From: Methylotenera mobilis JLW8 | GTDB lineage: Bacteria > Pseudomonadota > Gammaproteobacteria > Burkholderiales > Methylophilaceae | Assembly (NCBI RefSeq): GCF_000023705.1 | Contig: NC_012968.1 | Location: 1,798,001-1,862,000 of the forward strand | Reading direction: 5' to 3' | Length of the DNA stretch: 64,000 bases | Part shown: positions 28,786-38,466 of the stretch, one piece after another | Layout of the letters: the number at the start of each line of letters is the position of its first letter | Position numbering within the stretch: position 1 is the first letter of the stretch | Program-made: the position numbers and the translations under genes | Notes under the pieces: model-generated | What the model was told of the DNA's origin: nothing | Databases searched by the model: none | Seen by the model: the letters and a program-made list of their open reading frames with translations, nothing else

Positions 28786-29529
28786 GTGGATAAACAAAAT
28801 ATTTTCAATAACATCCGTGTCGTTTTATGCCAAACCAGCCACCCTGGCAATATTGGCTCTACCGCGCGCGCCATGAAAACCATGGGCTTAAACCACCTGT
28901 ATTTGGTGAATCCACTACACTTTCCTGATCCACAAGCTACCTCCCTCGCTACCGGTGCTGCTGACCTGCTAGAAACCGCTACAGTTTGCAGCAGCTTGCA
29001 AGAAGCTCTTACCGGCTGCGTGCTGGCAATCGGCATGAGCGCGCGTAAAAGACAAATCTCACATGAACTGGTCAACGTGCGTGAAGCCGCGCACCGCGCC
29101 GCTTCTCTCGCACAAAACCAGCCGATTGCCTTGGTATTTGGCACGGAAATGAGCGGCCTCTCCAATGCAGAGCTAGATTGCTGCCAACTATTAGCCATGA
29201 TTCCAGCCAACCCTGAGTACTCATCACTTAACCTAGCAGCAGCAGTACAAGTAATGACCTATGAAATCCGCATGGCAATACTAGAAGGCAAACTAGAAGC
29301 AGCTGAAAACCCGCCAGAGCTTGCTACTAATGAAGCACTCGAAGGCTTTTATGGGCACCTGGAAGAGACACTGGTTAAAATTGGCTACCTTAATCCTACT
29401 GCCCCTAAGAAACTGAGCGAACGCATACGCCGCATTTATGCACGAGCCAAACTAGAAAAAGAAGAAGTCAACCTACTCAGGGGCATACTCACTTTATCGG
29501 TCACACCCAAAAAGCATCAAAAATACTAA
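28786..29529 (+). CDS. trmJ: tRNA (cytidine/uridine-2'-O-)-methyltransferase TrmJ
   Basis: SPOUT-class RNA methyltransferase, 247 residues, expected to 2'-O-methylate position 32 of tRNAs. Visible motifs are PGNIGSTARAMKTMGL near residue 23, FGTEMSGLSNAEL near 124 and PEYSSLNLAAAVQV near 144, the three parts of the knotted cofactor site, followed by a C-terminal helical extension. The translation begins MDKQNIFNN; 28786 is a GTG codon and no better ATG lies upstream. Divergent from suhB. Confidence 0.92.
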   Translation: MDKQNIFNNIRVVLCQTSHPGNIGSTARAMKTMGLNHLYLVNPLHFPDPQATSLATGAADLLETATVCSSLQEALTGCVLAIGMSARKRQISHELVNVREAAHRAASLAQNQPIALVFGTEMSGLSNAELDCCQLLAMIPANPEYSSLNLAAAVQVMTYEIRMAILEGKLEAAENPPELATNEALEGFYGHLEETLVKIGYLNPTAPKKLSERIRRIYARAKLEKEEVNLLRGILTLSVTPKKHQKY

Positions 29530-29668
29530 GGCAGGTCATCACAGTAAGCAATTGTTAAACAAGGCTTTAGTTTGAAATGATAGATTGAAGTCATCGAACT
29601 TTTTTTAGTCACTATTTTCTTATCAAGATAGTTATATCAAGTTTTATCCATTATTTGGAGATTCTTTG

Positions 29669-30721
29669 ATGCACAAACTGACACTAAGCCTTGGCTTCCT
29701 ATTCGGTATGGGTTGTATTTTCACGCATAACCTCGCCTTCGCCACCCCACCTGATGGCTTAGTGTATGGGCTCAAGTCCACCGTGGTAAAAATTCGCGTG
29801 GTGCTACCTAATGGCCGTTATGGCGTAGGCTCTGGCGTAGTGGTGGCAAAGGACCAAGTCGTCACTAACTGCCATGTTATCGCCAATGCTTACGCGATTA
29901 ACATCATCAAACTTGGTGAAAGCCACCGTGCCACTAGCCTCAGAGCAGACTGGGAGCATGACCTTTGCATTGCAGGATTTGATAGCTTAGACACCGCCAT
30001 TGCAACGCTGGGAGAAAGCACCAATCTACAATACGAACAGTCTGTGTTCACGATCAGCTTTCCCAACAACTCACCTAGGCCGCTGACCACCTACGGCGCA
30101 GTAAAAGCGCTGTACCCCATGGATAACAGCGTGATCATTCGTTCATCCAACGACTTTAGGTTAGGTGCCAGCGGCGGCGCCATGTTCAACGACGAAGGGA
30201 AGCTGGTGGGCATCATCACCCTAAAAAGCCCGGGACGTAATGCTTTTTACTACAACCTACCGGTAGAGTGGATTAAAAACCTGCTGAAACAGCCCGAAGT
30301 CAGTCTGGATACTAAAAGTGAATTGCCGTTTTGGGACGCACCGGAAGAAAAACGCCCTTATTTCATGCGTGTAATTCAACCTTTTCAAACCCATGACTGG
30401 GAGGCCTTAAAAAAAATAGCGAACGAGTGGGTGCTAGCCGAGCCGTCCACCAGCGAAGCCATCAACTACTTGGCGATTGCCGAGTACAACCTCAAAGAAA
30501 CAAAAAGTGCCGAGCAGCATTTCAGTCAGCTTTACGCACAAAATAAACATCATTCTAATGCATTATTATATTTGGGCCTGATCGCTGCAGACTCCGGCCA
30601 TCAGGAGGAAGCCATCAAAACCGCTGCACTGCTGGATCAGCTAGATAAAGACGCTGCCATGAAATTAAACGAGAAATTAGGCATCAAAACTGGTGATGAC
30701 TGCTCAATCAATCAGTGTTGA
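29669..30721 (+). CDS. Secreted trypsin-like serine protease with C-terminal TPR-like region
   Basis: 350-residue exported protein. A signal peptide ends near residue 26 (LAFA then TPP). Residues of about 30-215 form a DegP/trypsin-like protease: His69 in TNCHV, Asp98 in WEHDLC and Ser168 in LGASGGAMF, where the usual GNSGG asparagine is alanine. No PDZ domain follows; residues of about 230-340 are helical and resemble TPR repeats (AINYLAIAEYNLKETKSAEQ). The start is ATG 29669, with GGAG 9 bases upstream. It appears monocistronic. The role, perhaps periplasmic protein processing, is unknown. Confidence 0.82.
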   Translation: MHKLTLSLGFLFGMGCIFTHNLAFATPPDGLVYGLKSTVVKIRVVLPNGRYGVGSGVVVAKDQVVTNCHVIANAYAINIIKLGESHRATSLRADWEHDLCIAGFDSLDTAIATLGESTNLQYEQSVFTISFPNNSPRPLTTYGAVKALYPMDNSVIIRSSNDFRLGASGGAMFNDEGKLVGIITLKSPGRNAFYYNLPVEWIKNLLKQPEVSLDTKSELPFWDAPEEKRPYFMRVIQPFQTHDWEALKKIANEWVLAEPSTSEAINYLAIAEYNLKETKSAEQHFSQLYAQNKHHSNALLYLGLIAADSGHQEEAIKTAALLDQLDKDAAMKLNEKLGIKTGDDCSINQC

Positions 30722-30888
30722 TTAGCCGTCAGTATCAATTGACTAAGCTAGCGTATGCCCAAGTGTCTGGATTGACATGCCTTAAGCAACTAACCCCGCG
30801 CTCAGAGCCCTAGTAAATTAGTCAACCATTGTTGTTTGTGGCATAATTACGCCAATTTAAAACCAACTAAAATCCTGCGCCCAACCAC

Positions 30889-31635
30889 ATGTTTGACCAC
30901 ATAAAAGAAGATATTTCTATTGTTTTCGAGCGCGACCCTGCGGCGCGCACGCATTGGGAAATTTTAACCACCTATCCTGGCGTACATGCACTATTGATGC
31001 ATCGCTTAAGCCACCGATTCTGGAAGGCTAACTTTTTCTGGCTAGGTCGTTTCTGTTCGCACATTGGCCGCTGGTTTACCGGTATTGAAATCCACCCCGG
31101 CGCGACCATTGGCCGCCGTGTTTTTATCGATCACGGCATGGGCGTGGTTATTGGCGAAACCGCTATTATTGGCGATGACTGCACCCTGTATCACGGCGTG
31201 ACACTGGGCGGCACCTCATGGAACAAAGGCAAACGCCACCCTACATTAGAATCTGGCGTAGTGATTGGCGCAGGCGCTAAAGTACTAGGCCCAATCGTCA
31301 TTGGCGAAGGCGCTAAAATCGGCTCCAATGCAGTCGTGGTTAAAGACGTACCGGCTAACGCAACAGCGGTAGGCATCCCCGCGCGCATCCTGGAAGAAGA
31401 GAAATCGAAAAAACGTGAAGAAACCGCGCAGAAAATCGGCTTTGCTGCCTATGCAGTTGGTAATGACGAAAACGACCCCATGATTAAAGCGATACACTCA
31501 CTGCTTGATCATGCGGCCAAACAAGATCATGCGATTTCTGATTTACAGGCGCAATTAGCGCGCTTAAATACCGATGAGCATAGCGATACGGAAGTAGCAG
31601 AAGCGTTTAAGGTACCAACCAGTCATAAACCATAA
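30889..31635 (+). CDS. cysE: Serine O-acetyltransferase CysE
   Basis: Makes O-acetylserine from serine and acetyl-CoA, the first step of cysteine synthesis. The 248-residue protein has the short N-terminal helical domain (about 1-65) followed by left-handed beta-helix hexapeptide repeats ([19 protein letters not shown] near 70-95, [17 protein letters not shown] near 105-121). The C-terminal 50 residues form a charged tail. It lies just upstream of iscR, as in many betaproteobacteria, and so supplies cysteine, the sulfur donor for the IscS enzymes; its own promoter must lie in the 167-base gap before it. Confidence 0.94.
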   Translation: MFDHIKEDISIVFERDPAARTHWEILTTYPGVHALLMHRLSHRFWKANFFWLGRFCSHIGRWFTGIEIHPGATIGRRVFIDHGMGVVIGETAIIGDDCTLYHGVTLGGTSWNKGKRHPTLESGVVIGAGAKVLGPIVIGEGAKIGSNAVVVKDVPANATAVGIPARILEEEKSKKREETAQKIGFAAYAVGNDENDPMIKAIHSLLDHAAKQDHAISDLQAQLARLNTDEHSDTEVAEAFKVPTSHKP

Positions 31636-31734
31636 CAAGCAGCGAACACCAGCTCATCAGCAACTACTCTAGGCTGGCACTTGAACTCTAGTAACGTTAG
31701 TAGCGGGCTCGGCAAGCTCCAAGCAAGCAATGGA

Positions 31735-31767
31735 ATAGTTGACTAAAATTGTAAGGAATTATACAAT
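31735..31767 (+). promoter_or_regulatory. isc operon promoter overlapped by an IscR type-1 box
   Basis: The segment 31735-31759 matches 22 of 25 positions of the E. coli type-1 IscR consensus by my count (ATAGTTGACT half followed by TGTAAGG). It covers a sigma70 promoter with -35 TTGACT (31739-31744) and -10 TACAAT (31762-31767) at 17-base spacing. Holo-IscR should therefore repress its own operon. Confidence 0.7.
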
Positions 31768-31804
31768 TCACGCATCAATGATATTTAATCAGATTTAAAA
31801 CACT

Positions 31805-32311
31805 ATGCGATTAACCACCAAAGGTCGATTTGCCGTGACGGCAATGTTGGATCTAGCGATCAATGAAACAAAAGACGCGCTCGAAGCCAAGCCAGTTACT
31901 CTAGCAGGCATTAGCGAGCGACAAGACATCTCACTTTCATACTTAGAGCAGCTATTTAGCCGTTTACGTAGACAAGGTTTGGTAAAAAGCATTCGTGGCC
32001 CAGGTGGTGGTTATAATTTAGCCAAAAGTCACAGTGAAATTTCAGTGGCTGAAATTATCCACGCGGTGGACGAGCAAATTGACGCTACACAATGTGGCGG
32101 CCATGAAAACTGCCGAGATGAGGGTCGCTGCATGACGCATGATTTATGGTCTGCATTAAACACCAAAATTTTAGAGTATTTAGACGGCATCACCCTTGCA
32201 GACATGGTGGCATCGCAAAAAAGTGGGCAAAAAATATTATTCACGCCACGTAGTTGCACAGCAGCGCAAGATAAAGCCGCTGCCATTAACAGCGCTGCCA
32301 TTGCTAACTAG
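31805..32311 (+). CDS. iscR: Iron-sulfur regulator IscR
   Basis: Rrf2-family [2Fe-2S] transcription regulator of 168 residues. The winged helix occupies the first 80 residues ([19 protein letters not shown] near 44-62). Three cluster cysteines occur in the C-X5-C-X5-C pattern of IscR ([13 protein letters not shown], about 97-109). It is the first gene of the isc operon, 22 bases before the first desulfurase, and an IscR box overlaps its promoter, so feedback control by cluster status is expected. Confidence 0.95.
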   Translation: MRLTTKGRFAVTAMLDLAINETKDALEAKPVTLAGISERQDISLSYLEQLFSRLRRQGLVKSIRGPGGGYNLAKSHSEISVAEIIHAVDEQIDATQCGGHENCRDEGRCMTHDLWSALNTKILEYLDGITLADMVASQKSGQKILFTPRSCTAAQDKAAAINSAAIAN

Positions 32312-32333
32312 GTGGGCTGATTAAGTTTAAACG

Positions 32334-33479
32334 ATGTCCAGCATTTATCTAGATCATAACGCCACCACCGCGCTAGACCCGAGGGTGCTAGAAAGCATGT
32401 TGCCTTGGATGCAACGGCAAAGCGGCAACCCAACCAGCCGTCACGTATTTGGTCGTTCAGCGCGTGATGCAGTTGAACATGCCAGAACGCAAGTGGCTGA
32501 AGCCTGTGGCGCATATGCCTCACAAGTCATTTTTACTGCATCTGGCACTGAGGCCAACAACTTTGCAGTAAAAGGCATTGCCGGTAACCAAGCTGGCAGC
32601 CAAATTTTATATAGTGCGATTGAGCACCCCTGTGTTTCACGTCCAGCGAGAGCGATGCAGCAAGCAGGATGGTTAAGCGACGCGATTGGTGTAGATGCAC
32701 ATGGTGTGCTGTCGACTGCACAGTTACAGCAACAATTGCAAAAGCCGACCAGTGTTGCTTCTGTGATGCTCGCCAATAATGAAACCGGCGTCATCCAAAA
32801 TATTGCTGAGATTGCAGAGATTGTACGTAAAGCTGGTGCTTTTATGCATACAGATGCAGTGCAAGGCCTGGGCAAAGTACCGGTAAGTTTTACCGATTTA
32901 AACGTGCACGCCATGACAGTCTCAAGCCATAAGATTCATGGTCCACAAGGCGCAGCAGCACTGATTTTAGATAAACGCGTGGACATACAGCCGTTATTAC
33001 ATGGTGGTGGTCAAGAGCGAGGCTTACGCAGCGGTACAGAAAATGTTGCCGCCATTGTTGGTTTTGGTGCCGCTTGTGAGCTGGCAGTTGCCAATGTGGC
33101 ACAGTTTGCCAGCCACACACAAATGTTGCGCGATACGTTTGAGCTTGGCTTAAAAGCGCTGGATGTCACGATATTCAGCCAACAAAGCACTCGTTTGCCC
33201 AACACCAGCTTTTTTGCATTAGATGGGATTGAGGGCGAAACCTTAGTAACCGCATTAGACCGTAAAGGTTATGCCGTTGCCAGTGGCTCTGCATGCTCAA
33301 GCGACAGCACGGAGCCTAGCCATGTATTGCTGGCCATGGGTATTAAGCCAGACTTAGCACGTGGCGCAGTGCGCGTTAGCTTTGGTGCACACAACACTTT
33401 ATTGCAGGTAACAGATTTTTTAACCACGCTTAAAAATGAAATTTTGAGACTAAAACAGCTCACCGGTGTGGCAGCCTAA
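32334..33479 (+). CDS. Cysteine desulfurase, NifS/IscS-like (first of two)
   Basis: PLP-dependent enzyme of 381 residues that removes sulfur from cysteine. PLP lysine is in SSHKIHGP near residue 202; the aspartate motif reads HTDAVQ near 176 instead of HVDAAQ; the persulfide cysteine is in SGSACSSDSTEP near 320. It is shorter than the IscS that follows, lacks the typical IscS C-terminal tail, and differs from it over most of its length, so it is an old paralogue rather than a fresh duplicate. Position between iscR and iscS indicates co-regulation. Its acceptor (IscU or another sulfur carrier) is unclear. Confidence 0.9.
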   Translation: MSSIYLDHNATTALDPRVLESMLPWMQRQSGNPTSRHVFGRSARDAVEHARTQVAEACGAYASQVIFTASGTEANNFAVKGIAGNQAGSQILYSAIEHPCVSRPARAMQQAGWLSDAIGVDAHGVLSTAQLQQQLQKPTSVASVMLANNETGVIQNIAEIAEIVRKAGAFMHTDAVQGLGKVPVSFTDLNVHAMTVSSHKIHGPQGAAALILDKRVDIQPLLHGGGQERGLRSGTENVAAIVGFGAACELAVANVAQFASHTQMLRDTFELGLKALDVTIFSQQSTRLPNTSFFALDGIEGETLVTALDRKGYAVASGSACSSDSTEPSHVLLAMGIKPDLARGAVRVSFGAHNTLLQVTDFLTTLKNEILRLKQLTGVAA

Positions 33480-33529
33480 ACCGCCCACACCACTACTGAA
33501 TATATATAACTGGTAAGGATAATTAAGAA

Positions 33530-34783
33530 ATGTCAGCATCAATTGAAATGCAAGTATTGAAAGGCTCTGGGGATGACCAACATCCAGTTTATTTGGATTA
33601 CTCAGCCACCACGCCTGTAGATCCTCGCGTTGCCGCAAAAATGATTCCATACATTACAGAGCATTTTGGCAACCCAGCTTCACGCAGCCATCCATATGGC
33701 TGGACTGCAGAAAAAGCAGTAGAAAACGCACGTGAAGAAGTGGCCAAATTGGTAGGCGCTGATCCACGTGAGATCGTATGGACTTCAGGTGCAACCGAAT
33801 CTAACAACCTTGCCATTAAAGGTGCTGCTAACTTTTACTCAGCTAAGGGCAAACACATCATTACCGTGACCACTGAGCATAAAGCGGTGATTGATACCGT
33901 GCGTGAACTTGAGCGTCAAGGTTTTGAAGCCACTTACTTAGACCCAGAGCCAAGCGGCTTGCTGGATTTAGAAAAATTCAAAGCAGCGATTCGTCCAGAC
34001 ACAGTATTAGCCTCTGTCATGTTTGTGAACAATGAAATCGGCGTGATCCAGGACATTACTGCCATTGGCAATATCTGCCGTGAAAATGGCATTATTTTCC
34101 ATGTGGACGCCGCACAAGCCACAGGTAAAGTGCATATTGATTTAGAAAAGCTACCTGTAGATTTAATGAGCTTCAGTGCGCATAAAACTTATGGTCCTAA
34201 AGGCGTTGGTGCGCTGTACGTGCGTCGCAAACCACGTATCCGTATTGAAGCGCAAATGCACGGCGGTGGTCATGAGCGCGGCATGCGTTCAGGCACTTTG
34301 GCCACCCACCAAATTGTTGGCATGGGCGAAGCGTTCCGTATCGCACGTGAAGAAATGGATGAAGAAAATGTACGCATCCGCCGCTTGCGCGACAAGCTGC
34401 TACATGGCTTGCAAGACATTGAAGAGGTTTATGTGAATGGTGACCTTGAGCAACGTGTGCCTCACAACCTGAACATCAGTTTCAACTATGTTGAAGGCGA
34501 ATCACTGATCATGGCGGTAAAAGGCATTGCGGTATCTAGCGGCTCAGCGTGTACTTCAGCCAGCCTAGAGCCTAGCTACGTATTGCGCGCACTTGGCCGC
34601 AGCGATGAGTTAGCGCACAGCTCAATCCGCTTCTCAATTGGCCGCTTCACCACTGATGCAGATGTAGATTACACCATCAGTTTAATGAAAGGCAAAATTG
34701 ATAAATTAAGAGAACTCTCACCACTTTGGGAAATGTTTAAAGATGGTGTAGATTTATCAAAAGTAGAATGGGCAGCGCACTAG
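33530..34783 (+). CDS. iscS: Cysteine desulfurase IscS (second of two)
   Basis: Housekeeping sulfur donor for cluster assembly and tRNA thiolation, 417 residues. PLP lysine is in [10 protein letters not shown] near 220, the aspartate in [10 protein letters not shown] near 194, the catalytic cysteine in [12 protein letters not shown] near 341, and the C-terminus ends with the IscS-type [15 protein letters not shown] tail needed for IscU docking. It starts 50 bases after the first desulfurase. A 235-base gap containing a palindromic element separates it from iscU. Confidence 0.96.
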   Translation: MSASIEMQVLKGSGDDQHPVYLDYSATTPVDPRVAAKMIPYITEHFGNPASRSHPYGWTAEKAVENAREEVAKLVGADPREIVWTSGATESNNLAIKGAANFYSAKGKHIITVTTEHKAVIDTVRELERQGFEATYLDPEPSGLLDLEKFKAAIRPDTVLASVMFVNNEIGVIQDITAIGNICRENGIIFHVDAAQATGKVHIDLEKLPVDLMSFSAHKTYGPKGVGALYVRRKPRIRIEAQMHGGGHERGMRSGTLATHQIVGMGEAFRIAREEMDEENVRIRRLRDKLLHGLQDIEEVYVNGDLEQRVPHNLNISFNYVEGESLIMAVKGIAVSSGSACTSASLEPSYVLRALGRSDELAHSSIRFSIGRFTTDADVDYTISLMKGKIDKLRELSPLWEMFKDGVDLSKVEWAAH

Positions 34784-34904
34784 AAAACACGCTTTACATG
34801 TCTGACTTAGCCAGCGGCGCATGTGTTTAGAAAACTAAACTTCATGCACTTCAGCCTAGTCATACAAACATGGTCGGGTTTTGTAGCAGTTATATTATTT
34901 AAGT

Positions 34905-35001
34905 GAATTAAAAGCGAAGCAAAATCAAGACGGCAAGCCGCAGACAGTACAATTAGTACGGCAAGGCTTGCCAACGCAGAGTTTGCGATGCATTTTAATT
35001 C
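34905..35001. repeat. 97-bp nested palindromic element between iscS and iscU
   Basis: Outer arms GAATTAAAA (34905-34913) and TTTTAATTC (34993-35001) enclose inner arms GGCAAGCC (34932-34939) and GGCTTGCC (34965-34972), with GTAC/GTAC at the centre (34947-34958). The whole insert can fold into one long interrupted hairpin. It resembles REP/MITE-type dispersed elements. It ends just before the iscU ribosome site. No second copy was noticed in this window. Confidence 0.55.
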
Positions 35002-35018
35002 ATCACAGGAGAACTAAG

Positions 35019-35414
35019 ATGGCATATTCAGACAAAGTATTAGATCACTACGAGAACCCGCGTAACGTTGGCTCTCTAGATAAAAACGACCCGCAAGTGG
35101 GTACCGGCATGGTGGGCGCACCAGCTTGTGGCGACGTGATGAAACTAATGATCAAAGTAAACGACAGCGGCATTATTGAAGATGCTAAGTTCAAAACTTA
35201 CGGTTGTGGCTCAGCGATCGCTTCTAGCTCATTAGTAACAGAATGGCTAAAAGGCAGAACCATTGAAGAAGCATATGCGATCAAGAACTCTGAAATCGCA
35301 GAAGAACTTGCATTACCGCCAGTAAAAATTCACTGCTCAGTATTAGCTGAAGATGCAATTAAAGCTGCAGTGGCGGATATTAAAGCTAAGCAAGCTGCAA
35401 AAGAAAACGCTTAA
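35019..35414 (+). CDS. iscU: Iron-sulfur cluster scaffold IscU
   Basis: Scaffold on which [2Fe-2S] clusters are built, 131 residues from the ATG at 35019. That start is chosen because AGGAG lies 8 bases upstream and MAYSDKVLDHYENPRN is the family N-terminus; an earlier in-frame start would run through the palindromic element. The three ligand cysteines (PACGD, YGCGSAIA, HCSVLAED), the conserved Asp, and the HscA recognition motif LPPVK near residue 99 are present. Confidence 0.97.
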   Translation: MAYSDKVLDHYENPRNVGSLDKNDPQVGTGMVGAPACGDVMKLMIKVNDSGIIEDAKFKTYGCGSAIASSSLVTEWLKGRTIEEAYAIKNSEIAEELALPPVKIHCSVLAEDAIKAAVADIKAKQAAKENA

Positions 35415-35420
35415 GCTTAC

Positions 35421-35521
35421 ATACACTACGAACGCGCCTTGGCTATCAGCCTGATGCTCTTCTCAGACCGCATGGCCTCAGCCAAATGCGGGCGAACGGA
35501 GTAAGCGTTGTTTTGTAGTAT
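35421..35521. repeat. About 100-bp nested inverted repeat between iscU and iscA
   Basis: Arms AACGC/GCGTT (35431-35435, 35505-35509) and ATAC..TAC/GTAGTAT flank the inner arms TTGGCT (35439-35444) and AGCCAA (35480-35485). The layout resembles the element between iscS and iscU, but the sequence is different. It fills most of the 141-base gap and is probably a structured insert or mRNA processing/stability element. Confidence 0.4.
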
Positions 35522-35555
35522 AAAATAGCAGTCTTAAAGGATTAAACAGAGAACC

Positions 35556-35879
35556 ATGGCAATTACACTCACAGAAACCGCGGCCAGCCGCGTTGAAAAA
35601 TTTCTTGCGAATCGCGGTAAAGGCGTAGGCCTACGCTTGGGCGTTAAAACCACAGGCTGCTCAGGCATGGCTTACACCCTAGAGTTTGTGGATGAAATGC
35701 ATCCGGAAGATGTTGCATTTGAGAGCCATGGCGTTAAAGTGATTATTGATCCAAAAAGCTTGGTTTACCTAGATGGTACCGAGTTAGACTTCACCAAAGA
35801 GGGCCTGAACGAGGGCTTTAAATTTAACAACCCTAACGTTAAAGATGAATGTGGTTGTGGTGAAAGCTTCACTGTTTAA
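35556..35879 (+). CDS. iscA: Iron-sulfur carrier IscA
   Basis: A-type carrier that passes clusters or iron to target proteins, 107 residues. The three invariant cysteines are in TTGCSGMAY near 37 and the C-terminal ECGCGESF near 99-101. It follows iscU after 141 bases and ends 5 bases before hscB. An AGAG ribosome site lies upstream of the ATG. Confidence 0.96.
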   Translation: MAITLTETAASRVEKFLANRGKGVGLRLGVKTTGCSGMAYTLEFVDEMHPEDVAFESHGVKVIIDPKSLVYLDGTELDFTKEGLNEGFKFNNPNVKDECGCGESFTV

Positions 35880-35884
35880 TTTTG

Positions 35885-36421
35885 ATGCACATGCAGAGCA
35901 CGCCCCACAATCACTTTGAACTATTCTCTATTGCAGAACAGTTTAATCTCGACGCAAACGCACTAGAAAACAATTATCGCAAAATTCAGTCTGCAGCCCA
36001 CCCGGATCGATTTATTACGGCACCGGCTACAGAAAGACTTTCTGCCATGCACTTGGCTACATCGGCCAATGAGGCATACTCCGTATTAAAAAATCCGGCC
36101 AAGCGCGCTAAATATATGCTGGAACAACATGGCATTGATGCCATTGCCGACACCAACACCGCCATGCCTATGGATTTTTTAATGCAGCAAATGGAGTGGC
36201 GCGAGCGTATTGAAGATGCAAAAGCAGCACGCGACATCGCCGAACTAGATAGCATTGCTGGTGAGTTGGCGACAGAAGCCAAAGCCTTGGTTAGCAACTT
36301 ATCTGAGTTATTCGATATCAAGCAAGACCTCGCCACGGCAACAGAAATCACGCGCAAACTCATTTTTATCGATAAAGTTCGTGCAGACATAGACCAAATC
36401 ATTGAACAATTAGATGATTAG
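35885..36421 (+). CDS. hscB: Co-chaperone HscB
   Basis: J-domain partner of HscA in transferring clusters from IscU, about 178 residues. The HPD motif (AAHPDRF) is near residue 40 in an N-terminal J domain; the C-terminal half is the helical IscU-binding domain (IDKVRADIDQIIEQL at the end). The start is uncertain among TTG 35882, ATG 35885 and ATG 35891, all within a few bases of the iscA stop; coupling to iscA translation is likely. Confidence 0.92.
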   Translation: MHMQSTPHNHFELFSIAEQFNLDANALENNYRKIQSAAHPDRFITAPATERLSAMHLATSANEAYSVLKNPAKRAKYMLEQHGIDAIADTNTAMPMDFLMQQMEWRERIEDAKAARDIAELDSIAGELATEAKALVSNLSELFDIKQDLATATEITRKLIFIDKVRADIDQIIEQLDD

Positions 36422-36472
36422 CACAGTTAAATCATTAGCGTAGCAACCAACAGATAAGCAACTTGTAAACTT

Positions 36473-38368
36473 ATGGCATTACTCCAAATTTCAGAACCAG
36501 GCATGAGTGCAGCACCGCATCAGCATAGACTTGCGGTAGGCATAGACTTAGGCACAACCAATTCGTTGATTGCGACTGTACGCAGCGGCATGAGCACCGT
36601 GCTGCAAGATGACTTTGGCCATGCGCTGTTGCCTTCGGTAGTACGCTATATGCCCAATGGTGACATTGTCGTCGGCCACGAGGCGCAAGCACACCAAAGT
36701 GAAGACCCGATCAATACTGTCATATCGGTCAAACGCTTTATGGGTCGTAATCTAAACGACATCACCAACAAAGCGCATATCCCGTATCGTTTTGTTGAAG
36801 ACGCAGACTCAACCGCCACACGCAGCTTACAATTGCAAACCCGCGCAGGCCTTAAAACACCAGTGGAAATTTCAGCTGAGATTTTAAAAACCCTGAGAGC
36901 CCGCGCAGAGAAGTCACTAGGTGGAGAACTTGTAGGTGCGGTCATTACAGTGCCTGCCTACTTTGATGACGCTCAACGCCAAGCCACTAAAGATGCAGCA
37001 CGCTTAGCCGGTTTAAATGTGTTACGTTTACTCAATGAACCAACAGCTGCCGCAGTAGCTTATGGCTTAGACAACGCAGCAGAAGGTACCTTTGTTATTT
37101 ACGACTTAGGCGGTGGCACATTTGATGTCTCTATCCTGCGCTTATCCAAGGGCGTATTTGAAGTACTTGCTACTAATGGTGACGCAGCCTTAGGCGGTGA
37201 CGACTTTGACCACCGTATCTACTGCTGGGTGTTAGACCAAGTGCGCACCGCTAACGAAAACTTCTCCCCACTGAGTGAAGAAGACACCCGACTACTGCTC
37301 ACCAAAGCACGTCAGGCCAAAGAGTGGCTCACAGACAATTTTGAAGCGCAGATCGTCTGTAAATTAGGCAATGGTATTTTGGTTGACGTTACCTTAACCG
37401 CACCGCAGCTGGTGGAGGTGACTGAGCACTTGGTCAGCAAAACCTTATCACCAACCCGTAAAGCCATGCGCGATGCCAAACTTGGCATTGAAGACATTAA
37501 CGGCGTGGTGCTAGTGGGTGGTGCTACGCGCATGCCGCACATCCGCCATGCGGTACAAGAATACTTCCAGCAAGAGCCTCTGACCAATTTAGACCCAGAC
37601 AAGGTGGTAGCACTTGGCGCCGCGATTCAAGCCAACATCTTGGCCGGCAATAAGAGCGATGACGACCTATTATTGCTGGATGTCACCCCGCTATCGCTGG
37701 GCTTGGAAACCATGGGTGGGCTGGTAGAGAAAGTGATTCAGCGTAACAGCACTTTACCAATCGCACGCGCTCAGGAGTTCACCACCTATAAAGATGGACA
37801 AACTGCTATGAGTGTACACGTAGTACAAGGTGAACGCGATTTAGTAAGTGATTGTCGTTCCCTCGCCCGCTTTGAGCTGCGCGGTATACCACCAATGGCT
37901 GCTGGTGCAGCCAGAATCCGCGTCACCTTTACGGTAGATGCCGACGGTTTACTCTCAGTATCAGCACGCGAGCAGAGCACTGGCGTGGAAGCACACATCG
38001 AGGTAAAACCATCTTACGGCCTGTCTGAAGATGAAATCACCAATATGCTGAAAGCCTCTTTCAACAGTGCAGAAGAAGACAAAAAAGCTCGCATGCTGGC
38101 AGAAGCCAGGGTAGATGCTGGTGCGATTATAGGCTCTATCAGCGCAGCGTTAGCGGTAGACAGCAACCTGATCAGCGCTGATGAAGTAGCAGCGATTGAG
38201 GCCGAAATCCAAAATCTGCAGCAGTTGATAGCCGCTGACGACGCAACGGCAATTCATCAGGCTGTGGATGCACTCAACCATGCAACTGAAGCATTTGCCG
38301 CAGCGCGTATGGATGCAAGTGTTAGCCGTGCCTTAGCTGGAAAACATTTAGAAAACTTAGACTTATAA
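36473..38368 (+). CDS. hscA: Hsp70-type chaperone HscA
   Basis: Specialised Hsp70, 631 residues, that acts on the LPPVK motif of IscU. The ATPase motifs are visible: [10 protein letters not shown] near 23, [11 protein letters not shown] near 190, [10 protein letters not shown] near 210 and GGATRMP near 347. The substrate-binding domain and a helical lid follow. Length and order (hscB-hscA-fdx) match the standard ISC operon. Starts 51 bases after hscB. Confidence 0.96.
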   Translation: MALLQISEPGMSAAPHQHRLAVGIDLGTTNSLIATVRSGMSTVLQDDFGHALLPSVVRYMPNGDIVVGHEAQAHQSEDPINTVISVKRFMGRNLNDITNKAHIPYRFVEDADSTATRSLQLQTRAGLKTPVEISAEILKTLRARAEKSLGGELVGAVITVPAYFDDAQRQATKDAARLAGLNVLRLLNEPTAAAVAYGLDNAAEGTFVIYDLGGGTFDVSILRLSKGVFEVLATNGDAALGGDDFDHRIYCWVLDQVRTANENFSPLSEEDTRLLLTKARQAKEWLTDNFEAQIVCKLGNGILVDVTLTAPQLVEVTEHLVSKTLSPTRKAMRDAKLGIEDINGVVLVGGATRMPHIRHAVQEYFQQEPLTNLDPDKVVALGAAIQANILAGNKSDDDLLLLDVTPLSLGLETMGGLVEKVIQRNSTLPIARAQEFTTYKDGQTAMSVHVVQGERDLVSDCRSLARFELRGIPPMAAGAARIRVTFTVDADGLLSVSAREQSTGVEAHIEVKPSYGLSEDEITNMLKASFNSAEEDKKARMLAEARVDAGAIIGSISAALAVDSNLISADEVAAIEAEIQNLQQLIAADDATAIHQAVDALNHATEAFAAARMDASVSRALAGKHLENLDL

Positions 38369-38466
38369 GCTCAGATTCACAACTACAGATTTATAACTTT
38401 AAAACATAATTTAAAAACAATGTGGTACTAACAAAATTAGCACCACCGTATGATTGAGAAGCCAAT

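Noticed and set aside
34968-35018. Upstream in-frame start extending iscU by 17 residues
   Set aside because: The extension reads through the palindromic element, lacks a ribosome site and does not match the IscU N-terminus; ATG 35019 has AGGAG at the right distance.
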